A stretch of DNA of 5,699 nt from an uncultured Clostridia bacterium (lineage in GTDB: Bacteria; Bacillota; Clostridia; Christensenellales; Borkfalkiaceae), in NCBI GenBank assembly GCA_900557285.1, contig USSJ01000094.1, positions 1 through 5,699 on the forward strand, given 5' to 3'. This document shows, piece after piece, positions 1 through 5,699 of this stretch (its first letter is position 1; every line of letters begins with the position of its first letter). The notes under the pieces were generated by a model. That model was not told the DNA's origin, did not search any database, and was given only the letters and a program-made list of their open reading frames with translations. Made by a program: the position numbers and the translations under genes.

Positions 1-459
1 CAGATATTCCGAGCTGGCATGCACGCCCAGCGCCACATTGGTCGCAATGATGCTCGGGCGAATGTACAGCGCCGTACCAGGAGCCGTCGGGATCCAGTCG
101 CGCTCGATCTTTAATAGTTCGAACAGCCCGTTCAGAACAAGTTTTTCATCGATCTGCGGTATGCACATACGCTCCGCCGAACGATTCATGCGCTTGAAAT
201 TTTCTTCCGGACGGAATACGCGGATCTCTCCCTTTTCGTTTTTGAATGCCTTTAAGCCTTCAAAAATACCCTGCGCATAATGGAAGACCGTCGTCGCAAG
301 GTCAAATTCCACCGGGCCGTAGGGCTCGATCTGCGGTTCCTGCCAGGCGCCGTTCTTATAACGCATGGTCATCATATAATCCGTAAAGATCTTGCCGAAC
401 CCGAGTTTGCTCTGATCGGCAGGTTTCTCTTTCAGTTTTTCCGCCTTGATGAATTTCAT
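1..459 (-). CDS. ilvE: Branched-chain amino acid aminotransferase, N-terminal part (runs off the window)
   Basis: Cytosolic PLP enzyme of fold type IV that reversibly transfers amino groups between Leu, Ile or Val and 2-oxoglutarate: the last step of branched-chain amino acid synthesis and the first of their breakdown. The window holds 153 codons from the start; the family is about 340-360 residues, so over half, including the PLP-binding lysine, lies beyond base 1. Family signatures are clear: DYMMTMRY (27-34), the FHYAQGIFEGLKAF block (59-72), FRPEENFKRMNRSA (82-95) and LYIRPSIIAT (131-140). The long N-terminus and these blocks fit the BCAT group that includes the eukaryotic-like bacterial enzymes, rather than D-amino acid transaminase or PabC. 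The ATG at 457-459 is preceded by AGAAGGG seven bases upstream. The gene has its own promoter at 513-541 and a leader of only about 47 bases, so there is no room for a T-box or leucine attenuator. Confidence 0.95.
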   Translation of the reverse strand, partial: MKFIKAEKLKEKPADQSKLGFGKIFTDYMMTMRYKNGAWQEPQIEPYGPVEFDLATTVFHYAQGIFEGLKAFKNEKGEIRVFRPEENFKRMNRSAERMCIPQIDEKLVLNGLFELLKIERDWIPTAPGTALYIRPSIIATNVALGVHASSEYL

Positions 460-600
460 ATCCGTACCCTTCTTTTTACCGCGAATGCTGACCGCTTTCG
501 CTATTTTTTATCATTATATCACAATATCCGTCGTTTGTAAATAATTTATAATTCGGATAATTCAAATTGAATCGATCGAAAATTCCGATCCTATGCAATC
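460..600. other. Intergenic region between the zinc-ribbon gene and ilvE
   Basis: This AT-rich gap of 141 bases contains the ilvE promoter (513-541) and ilvE ribosome binding site (468-474). Past the upstream operon's stop at 601 I find only short imperfect inverted repeats, such as GATCG/CGATC with a 7-base loop, and no GC-rich stem followed by a T run. The tyrS operon may therefore read through into ilvE or end by a Rho-dependent route. Confidence 0.6.
513..541 (-). promoter_or_regulatory. Sigma-A type promoter of ilvE
   Basis: Read on the minus strand: -35 box TTTACA (536-541, five of six consensus bases), a 17-base spacer and -10 box TATAAT (513-518, perfect), with TG one base upstream of the -10 (extended -10). 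Transcription should start near 506, giving a leader of about 47 bases before the ilvE ATG. It lies between the stop of the zinc-ribbon gene (601) and ilvE, so ilvE can be transcribed independently of the tyrS operon upstream. The call is from consensus match and position only. Confidence 0.8.
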
Positions 601-1770
601 TCAATCCTCAAACCTGCCGCACAGATAGTTGATCACAAACAATTTATCTTTCAGCCGTTCGCATTCCTCTTTCCGGCTTTGCCGCATTTTGCTCCGTTCG
701 CTTTCGTGTTTCTTTGCGGCTTTGGACTGTTTCACCGCATAAGCGGCGATCGCAAACACCGCCGCCGCCACCAGCAAGATCAGAATCGGGCCGTAGACGG
801 AAAACACCACTTCCGGGCTTCCGAACTCCTCGTTGATCACAATATTCCCGAAAAATACGGCGATGATCACAATAACCGCAAACGGGAAAACCAGAGCGCT
901 CTTTTTCTTCGTTTTACCCGTCTCTTCCTCCGTCCGAACGTCTTTGCGTGCATCCAGCTCTCTTTGCGTTTCCTCCCGCATCCGCTGCAATTGCGGGACA
1001 TAATGTCCGCCGAGTTTTTCCTTTGCCTCTTGCGGCATCTCATCCAATGCGCGCGACGCATGATCCGAAACCTCGGAAAAGAAAGACAGATCGTACAATC
1101 CGCGGGTAGCCGACAATACGATCCCGAAATCCGCCCGCCAATCGCCCCTTTCTTGCAGACACGCTTCAAACGCTTCCCGCGCTTCCGAAAAGCGGTTTTC
1201 TCTCAAAAATTTTTCTGCCTGCGAGAGTCGTTCTTCATACGCAGCCGCCTCTTTTTCCGCGTCGGCGCGTTTTAAACTTTGAAAATCTGTTCCCGCGCTT
1301 TCCGACTTTCCTTTCTGCGCATCGGTTGTTTCGCGAACCGCCAAAACATCTTTTTCGGGCTGTACGCTCGCCTTTTCCCCTCCGCGCCCTTTTATTTCGA
1401 CGGGTAAAATGCGCGCGGTCAGTTTCCGCTCCGAGGCCATATTGCCCGCATTCACCGAAATTTCTTTTTCTTCCGTACCTTTTTCCGATCTTTCAGATCT
1501 TTCCGTTACGGAAGAAACGCCCGGCTTGCTTTGCGCCGTCTTGTTGTAAAGATCGACGGCAGACCGGGCTGTCTGCGTTTTCATACCGTCTTTTGCCGCG
1601 CAAGATTCTTCCGATTTTTCAGGCTGCTGTTTCGGGATCGCCGTTTCGCCGCGCATTTCCGCCAGCGCCTTTTTTACGTCGATGAACGACATACACGCGG
1701 GGCAAATGTCCGAACGGACGCCTACGCGCACGGAAAATTCCTTCCCGCATTTATAACAGCGGACGATCAT
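601..1770 (-). CDS. Unrecognised zinc-ribbon, TPR-like protein with two membrane helices
   Basis: I do not recognise a named family. The 389-residue product begins with a zinc ribbon, C5-x2-C8 and C23-x2-C26 (CYKC and CPAC), of the MJ0042/double zinc ribbon type. Next is a long charged, low-complexity linker (about 40-165) rich in Lys, Glu, Ser and Thr. A helical stretch follows (about 170-275) whose segment LSQAEKFLRENRFSEAREAF (182-201) resembles one TPR repeat. Two hydrophobic segments (about 291-312 and 321-346) are likely membrane helices, preceded by a KTKKK basic patch (286-290). The charged tail ends in GRFED. No signal peptide is seen, and both termini probably face the cytoplasm. 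The ATG at 1770 was chosen because GGGGAG lies eight bases upstream and the ribbon starts directly after it; the frame stays open upstream but only inside yigZ. It lies 5 bases after yigZ, so the two are likely cotranslated. A sensory or scaffolding role is a guess. Confidence 0.85.
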   Translation of the reverse strand: MIVRCYKCGKEFSVRVGVRSDICPACMSFIDVKKALAEMRGETAIPKQQPEKSEESCAAKDGMKTQTARSAVDLYNKTAQSKPGVSSVTERSERSEKGTEEKEISVNAGNMASERKLTARILPVEIKGRGGEKASVQPEKDVLAVRETTDAQKGKSESAGTDFQSLKRADAEKEAAAYEERLSQAEKFLRENRFSEAREAFEACLQERGDWRADFGIVLSATRGLYDLSFFSEVSDHASRALDEMPQEAKEKLGGHYVPQLQRMREETQRELDARKDVRTEEETGKTKKKSALVFPFAVIVIIAVFFGNIVINEEFGSPEVVFSVYGPILILLVAAAVFAIAAYAVKQSKAAKKHESERSKMRQSRKEECERLKDKLFVINYLCGRFED

Positions 1771-1775
1771 TCTCT

Positions 1776-2417
1776 TCACTCCCCTTTTGCGGCGACGGGA
1801 AAAGGAAACAAAAATTCCTTTCCTTGTTCCGTCTTTACGCGCCCCGCCATATAATCGTGCAGGCAGTCCGTAAACCCTGTTTCCGCCTCCGCTTTTACGG
1901 CAACGGATACCCGTACATTTTCCGCATAAGACGTATCTTCGACCGTACACTCGTGCGAAGCCAGAAATTTCTTCAGTGCATCCAGGTTTTCGTACGAAAC
2001 CGTAAGAAAAAGTTCGCGGCAGGACGTGTATTCGCGGATATCCGCCCGCAAAAGTGCCTCGGACACCGTTCCCGCATAGGCGCGCACCAGTCCGCCCGCC
2101 CCCAGCTTGATACCGCCGAAATAGCGCGTTACGACGACAACCGTTTCGTACAATTTTTTATTTTTCAGAACTTCCAGCATCGGCATGCCCGCCGTGCCCT
2201 GCGGCTCTCCGTCATCGGAAAAGCGCATCAGATTCCCCTTCCTGTCCGCAATAAACGCAAAACAGTTGTGTGTCGCAAGAGAATGTTCCGACCGTATTTT
2301 TGCAACAAATGCGCGCGCTTCCTCTTCCGATTCCGTATGCGCGCAATTTGCAATAAACCTCGATCTCTCGATCACCTTTTCATATGTGCAAGGCGAATAT
2401 ACGCTAAGATAACTCAT
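1776..2417 (-). CDS. yigZ: YigZ/IMPACT family protein (UPF0029)
   Basis: A 213-residue cytosolic protein of the YigZ/IMPACT family (YvyE in Bacillus), typically about 205-220 residues, so full length. The N-terminal UPF0029/IMPACT domain (about 1-125) carries the diagnostic [14 protein letters not shown] block (68-81) and [20 protein letters not shown] (95-114). The C-terminal part (about 135-205) fits the small ferredoxin-like YigZ C-terminal domain (DUF1949). Eukaryotic IMPACT regulates the Gcn2 kinase; the bacterial role is poorly defined, with nucleic acid or ribosome binding suggested by structure. Its ATG overlaps the tyrS stop as ATGA (2414-2417). No convincing Shine-Dalgarno is seen in the 20 bases upstream, so translation is probably coupled to tyrS termination. 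The next gene starts 5 bases after its stop. Family assignment is firm, function is not. Confidence 0.95.
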   Translation of the reverse strand: MSYLSVYSPCTYEKVIERSRFIANCAHTESEEEARAFVAKIRSEHSLATHNCFAFIADRKGNLMRFSDDGEPQGTAGMPMLEVLKNKKLYETVVVVTRYFGGIKLGAGGLVRAYAGTVSEALLRADIREYTSCRELFLTVSYENLDALKKFLASHECTVEDTSYAENVRVSVAVKAEAETGFTDCLHDYMAGRVKTEQGKEFLFPFPVAAKGE

Positions 2418-3628
2418 TGAAGCCGTATCTTTATATGAACTTTCTTGCCCTTATGCAGTACAAATTCGCCCTTTGCTCTCGCCTGCGCAGGGATCTCCGC
2501 GTTTACATCTTCGATCTTGTCGTCATCGATCTTCACGCCGCCGCCTTCGATCAGCCGCCGCGCTTCGCTCTTGGATTTCGCCGCATTCGCCGCGACCAGC
2601 ACGTCCGCCACCGTCGCCGTATCCGTAGGAATGTCCGCCTGCGGCATATTCTCCGTATCCCCGCCGAACGCCGCCTTCGCTTTCGCCTGCGCATCGTTGG
2701 CTTTCTCTTCCCCGTGTACCATTTTGGTCAGCTCGTACGCAAGCGTTTCCTTTGCCGCGTTGATCCGTTCGTCCTTATAAGCGCACAGCTGCGCGATCTG
2801 TTCGAGCGGCAGGAACGTGAGAAGTTTGAGACACTTTTCCACGTCCGCGTCGTCCGTGTTGCGCCAGTACTGATAAAATTCGTAAGGGCTGGTCTTGTTC
2901 TCGTCCAACCAGACCGCACCTTTGGCCGTCTTGCCCATTTTGCGCCCGTCCGACGTCGTCAAAAGGGTAAACGTCATCGCAAAAGCGGGCTGCTGTTCCT
3001 TGCGGCGGATCAGGTCGGCACCCGCCAGGATGTTGCTCCACTGGTCGTCGCCGCCCAGTTCCAGACGGCAGCCGTATTTGCGGTACAATACCAGAAAATC
3101 GTATGCCTGCATCAGCATGTAGTTGAATTCCAGGAAAGAGAGCCCGCGTTCATAACGGGATTTGAAACATTCTGCCGTCAGCATTTTATTGACGGAAAAA
3201 TGCACCCCGATCTCGCGCAGGAAATCGATATAATTCAAATTTGCCAGCCAATCCGCATTGTTGACCATGATGGCGCCGTTCTCGTCGCCGAAGTCGATAA
3301 ACCGCGACATCTGTTTGCGGAAACATTCGCAGTGGTAATCCACCGTCTCGCGCGTCATCATCGAACGCATATCCGTCCTGCCCGACGGATCGCCGATCAT
3401 GCCCGTTCCGCCGCCGATCAGAACGATCGGCTTATGTCCCGCCATCTGCATGTGCTTCATCGCGATCAGCTGCATGAAATGCCCGACATGCAAAGAATCC
3501 GCCGTCGGGTCAAAACCTATATAAAACGGTACGCTTTCACTGCCCAGCATCTTGTAAAGATCTTCTTCGTAAACCGTCTGTTTGATAAATCCTCTCTCCC
3601 TGAGAGTGTCCATTACATTCTTTGACAT
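2414..3628 (-). CDS. tyrS: Tyrosyl-tRNA synthetase
   Basis: Cytosolic class I aminoacyl-tRNA synthetase that activates tyrosine with ATP and charges tRNA-Tyr. The 404-residue product has the expected order. The Rossmann catalytic domain contains [12 protein letters not shown] (39-50, HIGH motif HVGH), IGDPSG (78-83), YMLMQAYDF (170-178) with Y170, Q174 and D177 at the positions known to bind tyrosine, GGDDQWSNI (192-200) and GRKMGKT (228-234, the KMSKS loop in the KxGKT form usual for TyrRS). An anticodon-recognition region follows, then a C-terminal S4 RNA-binding domain (about 338-404). The start at 3628 is preferred because GGAG lies eight bases before it and residues [12 protein letters not shown] match usual TyrRS N-termini; the frame opens upstream to 3700, but that extension would run through the promoter. 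It is the first gene of an operon with yigZ and the zinc-ribbon gene. The leader is too short for a T-box. Confidence 0.98.
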   Translation of the reverse strand: MSKNVMDTLRERGFIKQTVYEEDLYKMLGSESVPFYIGFDPTADSLHVGHFMQLIAMKHMQMAGHKPIVLIGGGTGMIGDPSGRTDMRSMMTRETVDYHCECFRKQMSRFIDFGDENGAIMVNNADWLANLNYIDFLREIGVHFSVNKMLTAECFKSRYERGLSFLEFNYMLMQAYDFLVLYRKYGCRLELGGDDQWSNILAGADLIRRKEQQPAFAMTFTLLTTSDGRKMGKTAKGAVWLDENKTSPYEFYQYWRNTDDADVEKCLKLLTFLPLEQIAQLCAYKDERINAAKETLAYELTKMVHGEEKANDAQAKAKAAFGGDTENMPQADIPTDTATVADVLVAANAAKSKSEARRLIEGGGVKIDDDKIEDVNAEIPAQARAKGEFVLHKGKKVHIKIRLQ

Positions 3629-3668
3629 GTCCGTTTCTCCGTTTTGTATCTGTATTTTCGTATGGCTT

Positions 3669-3697
3669 ATTTTAACATATTCCGATAAATTTGTAAA
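3669..3697 (-). promoter_or_regulatory. Sigma-A type promoter of the tyrS operon
   Basis: On the minus strand: -35 TTTACA (3692-3697), a 17-base spacer and -10 TAAAAT (3669-3674, five of six), with TG one base upstream of the -10. Predicted start is near 3662, giving a leader of about 34 bases to the tyrS ATG at 3628. It is built like the ilvE promoter: the same -35 box, the same spacer and an extended -10. It lies back to back with the plus-strand promoter at 3780-3808, the two -35 boxes being 82 bases apart. Confidence 0.75.
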
Positions 3698-3709
3698 CAT
3701 CTGACCGCC

Positions 3710-3794
3710 TTTTTACCTGTATTTTTACCCGTTTTCCAAAAAAATTTTTATTCCCGCCTTTTTACTTCCCCCGAAAGAATTGATAATTTTTACC
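3710..3794 (+). repeat. Four TTTTTAC direct repeats between the divergent promoters
   Basis: The octamer TTTTTACC occurs at 3710-3717, 3722-3729 and 3787-3794, with a variant TTTTTACT at 3759-3766. All four are in the same orientation. Start-to-start distances are 12, 37 and 28 bases. The last copy lies inside the spacer of the plus-strand promoter. The same octamer is found at 473-480 in the ilvE leader. They could be operator half-sites, or chance products of an AT-rich stretch. Confidence 0.35.
3738..3750. promoter_or_regulatory. A/T tract between divergent promoters (possible UP element or bend)
   Basis: Seven A followed by five T (3738-3749) and a further A lie about 30-42 bases upstream of the plus-strand -35 box and about 41-52 bases upstream of the tyrS -35 box. 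A-tracts of this kind bend DNA and can bind the alpha subunit C-terminal domain of RNA polymerase. Its position is closer to the ideal for the plus-strand promoter. It is supported by composition and spacing only. Confidence 0.35.
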
Positions 3795-3808
3795 GCTTGT
3801 GGTATAAT
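3780..3808 (+). promoter_or_regulatory. Sigma-A type promoter of the NifU-like/GGGtGRT operon
   Basis: -35 TTGATA (3780-3785, five of six), a 17-base spacer and -10 TATAAT (3803-3808, perfect), with TG at 3800-3801 forming an extended -10. The start is expected near 3815, giving a leader of about 49 bases. This is the closest of the three promoters in the window to consensus, which suggests strong constitutive transcription. No riboswitch-like structure is visible in the short leader. Confidence 0.85.
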
Positions 3809-3863
3809 CTATGACGGTTAAAACCGAAATCAATCATGTAAAAATCATATCGGAGGAAGTAAA

Positions 3864-4565
3864 ATGCAATATTCTCGCGAAGTTGAAGAAATGATTTGCG
3901 TTGCCAAAGGCCCCAATCACGGCCCCGCTCCCATCCCCGAAGAAGGAAAATGGGTCCATGCAAAAGAGATCAAAGACATTTCCGGACTTACCCACGGCGT
4001 CGGCTGGTGCGCTCCTCAGCAGGGTGCCTGCAAACTGACGCTCAACATCAAACAGGGCATCATTCAGGAAGCTCTCGTCGAAACGATCGGCTGCTCCGGC
4101 ATGACTCACTCCGCTGCTATGGCGGCTGAGATCCTGCCCAAAAAGACGATTTTGGAAGCGCTCAACACAGACCTCGTCTGCGACGCGATCAACACCGCTA
4201 TGCGTGAACTCTTCCTGCAGATCGTTTACGGCAGAAGCCAGTCCGCATTCTCCGACGACGGTCTCGTTATCGGCGCAGGTCTGGAGGACCTCGGCAAAGG
4301 CAACCGTTCGCAGGTCGGAACCATGTATTCCACTGCCGAAAAGGGCGTGCGCTATCTCGAAATGACCGACGGTTATGTTACGCGCCTCGCACTCGACAAA
4401 AACAGCGAGGTGATCGGTTACGAATTCGTAAACTTCGGTAAGATGATGGATTTCGTCAAGAGCGGAATGGACGCTAACGAAGCGCTCAAAAAAGCGCAGG
4501 GCCATTACGGCAGATTCACCGAAGCCGACGGGGCGGTCAAATACATCGATCCCCGCAAACAGTAA
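3864..4565 (+). CDS. NifU/IscU-like Fe-S scaffold protein, partner of the GGGtGRT protein
   Basis: A 233-residue cytosolic protein whose first about 145 residues resemble the NifU N-terminal/IscU scaffold domain: THGVGWCAPQQGACKLTLNI (43-62) aligns with the first cysteine loop, and ETIGCSGMTHSAA (73-85) followed by ILPKKTILEAL (90-100) aligns with the GCGSAIASS block and helix of IscU. C49 and C77 have about the spacing of the first two scaffold cysteines; C56 is nearby. I see no cysteine where the third ligand (the HC motif) should be; C106 lies too early. Residues about 150-233 form an extra C-terminal portion absent from IscU. GGAGG ends seven bases before the ATG. Such proteins are commonly annotated as Fe-S cluster assembly scaffolds and sit directly before a GGGtGRT gene. 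No cysteine desulfurase or other Isc/Suf gene lies nearby, so a dedicated rather than general role is likely. Fe-S binding is inference. Confidence 0.85.
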   Translation: MQYSREVEEMICVAKGPNHGPAPIPEEGKWVHAKEIKDISGLTHGVGWCAPQQGACKLTLNIKQGIIQEALVETIGCSGMTHSAAMAAEILPKKTILEALNTDLVCDAINTAMRELFLQIVYGRSQSAFSDDGLVIGAGLEDLGKGNRSQVGTMYSTAEKGVRYLEMTDGYVTRLALDKNSEVIGYEFVNFGKMMDFVKSGMDANEALKKAQGHYGRFTEADGAVKYIDPRKQ

Positions 4566-4572
4566 GGAGGTG
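4564..4572 (+). promoter_or_regulatory. Near-ideal ribosome binding site of the GGGtGRT gene
   Basis: AAGGAGGTG begins inside the TAA stop codon of the preceding gene (4563-4565) and complements the 3' end of 16S rRNA over its whole core. The AAGGAGG core ends nine bases before the ATG at 4580. Stop codon and ribosome site are fused, so ribosomes finishing the first gene are released onto the second gene's site, favouring matched, high output of both proteins. Confidence 0.9.
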
Positions 4573-4579
4573 CGCAATT

Positions 4580-5584
4580 ATGAGTATCACGTTTGAAGGT
4601 TACGAGAGAAGAATTAAACAGATTCAGCCCGTAATGGACAAGTACGGCATCAAGGATTTTGAAGACGCAAAGCGCATCTGCAACGAAAAAGGCTTCGACG
4701 CTTACGATATCGTCAAGAGCGTTCAGCCCATCGCTTTCGAAAACGCAGGCTGGGCTTACACCCTCGGCGCGGCGATCGCCATCAAAAAAGGCTGCAAAAA
4801 GGCCGCTGACGCTGCGGAAGCTATCGGCGAAGGACTGCAGGCTTTCTGCATCCCCGGTTCCGTTGCCGACCAGCGTAAAGTCGGTCTCGGCCACGGCAAT
4901 CTTGCGGCTATGCTCCTGCGCGAAGAAACCGAATGCTTCTGCTTCCTTGCAGGACACGAATCTTTCGCCGCGGCGGAAGGCGCGATCGGTATCGCCAAAA
5001 ACGCTAACAAAGTTCGTAAAAATCCCCTGCGCGTTATTCTGAACGGCCTGGGCAAAGACGCCGCGTATATCATTTCCCGCATCAACGGATTTACCTACGT
5101 TCAGACAAAATACGATTACTATACCGGCAAAGTTACCATCGTAAAGGAAACCCCTTATTCTGACGGCGAACGCGCAAAAGTCCGTTGCTACGGCACAGAC
5201 GATGTCAACGAAGGCGTTGCGATCATGATCATGGAAAAGGTCGACGTTTCCATTACCGGTAACTCCACCAACCCGACAAGATTCCAGCACCCCGTTGCAG
5301 GTACCTATAAGAAATGGGCTGTCGAAAACGGCAAGAAATATTTCTCCGTTGCTTCGGGCGGCGGCACGGGCAGAACCCTGCACCCCGATAACATGGCGGC
5401 AGGTCCTGCAAGCTACGGCATGACCGATACCATGGGCCGTATGCACTCCGACGCTCAGTTCGCAGGTTCTTCTTCCGTTCCTGCACACGTCGAAATGATG
5501 GGCCTGATCGGTATGGGTAACAACCCGATGGTCGGCGCTTCCGTTGCTGTCGCTGTTGCCGTACAGGAAGGCATGACAAAGTAA
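4580..5584 (+). CDS. GGGtGRT family protein of unknown function
   Basis: A 334-residue cytosolic protein carrying the signature GGGTGRT at 260-266, followed by LHPDNMA, which names the GGGtGRT family (putative enzymes, Pfam; function undetermined as far as I know). Length is that of a full family member. Other notable stretches are GLGHGNLAAMLLREE (102-116), CFCFLAGHESFAAAEGAIGI (119-138), the basic KVRKNP (144-149), and a glycine/methionine-rich C-terminus with MGLIGMGNNPMVGASVAVAV (307-326). Cysteines are at 34, 72, 90, 119, 121 and 203; C119 and C121 form a CxC pair just before an AGHES motif. There is no signal peptide or clear membrane helix. It starts 14 bases after the NifU-like gene, from a near-perfect ribosome binding site, and ends before a strong terminator. 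Context suggests it receives or carries an Fe-S cluster supplied by its partner; this is inference. The glycine signature could bind a phosphate or nucleotide, but it is not a standard Walker A or Rossmann motif. Confidence 0.9.
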   Translation: MSITFEGYERRIKQIQPVMDKYGIKDFEDAKRICNEKGFDAYDIVKSVQPIAFENAGWAYTLGAAIAIKKGCKKAADAAEAIGEGLQAFCIPGSVADQRKVGLGHGNLAAMLLREETECFCFLAGHESFAAAEGAIGIAKNANKVRKNPLRVILNGLGKDAAYIISRINGFTYVQTKYDYYTGKVTIVKETPYSDGERAKVRCYGTDDVNEGVAIMIMEKVDVSITGNSTNPTRFQHPVAGTYKKWAVENGKKYFSVASGGGTGRTLHPDNMAAGPASYGMTDTMGRMHSDAQFAGSSSVPAHVEMMGLIGMGNNPMVGASVAVAVAVQEGMTK

Positions 5585-5617
5585 ACATTTTTATAAGAGA
5601 TTTTAAATCTTCCATAC

Positions 5618-5657
5618 AAAAGGACTGCTCGGAATGTTCCGAAGCAGTCCTTTTATT
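5618..5657 (+). terminator. Rho-independent terminator of the NifU-like/GGGtGRT operon
   Basis: A 12-base-pair outer stem, AAAAGGACTGCT (5618-5629) with AGCAGTCCTTTT (5643-5654), encloses a further CGGA/TCCG stem (5630-5633 with 5638-5641), an ATGT loop and one bulged A at 5642. The stem runs into TTTTATT. It begins 33 bases after the GGGtGRT stop. The opposite strand also has TTTT directly after the hairpin, so it may terminate in both directions. Confidence 0.92.
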
Positions 5658-5699
5658 ATCCGATATTTTTCGTATCTCTTGTTAAAGATCTATTCCCTT
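5658..5699. other. Downstream flank, no supported gene
   Basis: These 42 AT-rich bases follow the terminator. On the minus strand 5682-5699 reads KGIDL then a TAA stop, which could be the end of a convergent gene using the same hairpin, but the stretch is too short to support a call. Confidence 0.3.

Noticed and set aside
38..540. Two small plus-strand open frames (80 and 86 codons) opposite ilvE
   Set aside because: Both are antisense to the clearly recognisable aminotransferase, have no family resemblance and no upstream ribosome site worth noting.
541..600. Short inverted repeats after the tyrS operon considered as a terminator
   Set aside because: Stems are about 5 base pairs, AT-rich or with poor loops, and lack a following T run, so a Rho-independent terminator is not supported.
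1771..1950. N-terminal extension of the zinc-ribbon gene into yigZ (60 extra codons)
   Set aside because: The extension lies wholly within the yigZ coding sequence in another frame. The ATG at 1770 has a good Shine-Dalgarno and is followed at once by the CxxC ribbon.
2417..3625. Plus-strand open frame of 402 codons antisense to nearly all of tyrS
   Set aside because: The product is dominated by Arg, His, Phe and Val in the pattern of a reverse-frame shadow. tyrS on the other strand carries all catalytic motifs.
3629..3700. N-terminal extension of tyrS to an ATG at 3700
   Set aside because: It would put the start codon upstream of the predicted transcription start and inside the promoter. 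The residues do not resemble TyrRS, while the ATG at 3628 has a GGAG site at proper spacing.
3834..4577. Minus-strand open frame of 247 codons opposite the NifU-like gene
   Set aside because: It is fully antisense to a gene with recognisable family blocks and a good ribosome site, and its translation shows no family motif. It is open because the sense gene avoids codons whose complements are stops (TTA, CTA, TCA).
4505..5488. Minus-strand open frame of 327 codons opposite the GGGtGRT gene
   Set aside because: Shadow of a strongly codon-biased gene. Its translation has no recognisable domain and it would have to start inside the GGGtGRT gene without a convincing promoter.
5591..5613. Palindrome AGATTTTAAATCT upstream of the terminator hairpin
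   Set aside because: The loop is a single base and the stem is nearly all A/T, so it is unlikely to fold stably. The real terminator follows a few bases later.

Overview
The window looks like chromosomal housekeeping DNA from an anaerobic, Clostridia-like Firmicute. The pointers are AG-rich Shine-Dalgarno sites, sigma-A type promoters with 17-base spacers, fairly GC-balanced genes separated by AT-rich gaps, and a NifU-like/GGGtGRT gene pair that I know mainly from Clostridia and other anaerobes. A gut clostridial lineage is plausible, but a genus cannot be named from this sequence. I see no mobile element, CRISPR array, phage gene, tRNA or rRNA.

Layout. Bases 1-459 (minus strand) hold the first 153 codons of a branched-chain amino acid aminotransferase (ilvE) with its own promoter at 513-541. 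Bases 601-3628 (minus strand) hold a compact three-gene operon read from right to left: tyrS (tyrosyl-tRNA synthetase), a YigZ/IMPACT family gene joined to it by a 4-base ATGA overlap, and, 5 bases further on, an unrecognised protein with an N-terminal zinc ribbon, a helical TPR-like middle and two membrane helices. Bases 3629-3863 are a divergent intergenic region with back-to-back promoters. Bases 3864-5584 (plus strand) hold a two-gene operon: a NifU/IscU-like protein and a GGGtGRT-motif protein, followed by a strong hairpin terminator at 5618-5657.

How the genes relate. The tyrS operon combines aminoacylation with a probable ribosome- or stress-linked factor (YigZ) and a putative membrane sensor or scaffold; the functional link is inference from coupling alone. 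The divergent pair is the most interesting part. A scaffold-like Fe-S protein and its partner with a glycine-rich signature are expressed from what looks like a strong promoter and near-ideal ribosome binding sites. Their joint biochemical role is unknown to me, and they are the best candidate here for an under-described system.

Several long open frames lie antisense to these genes. I treat them all as codon-bias shadows.
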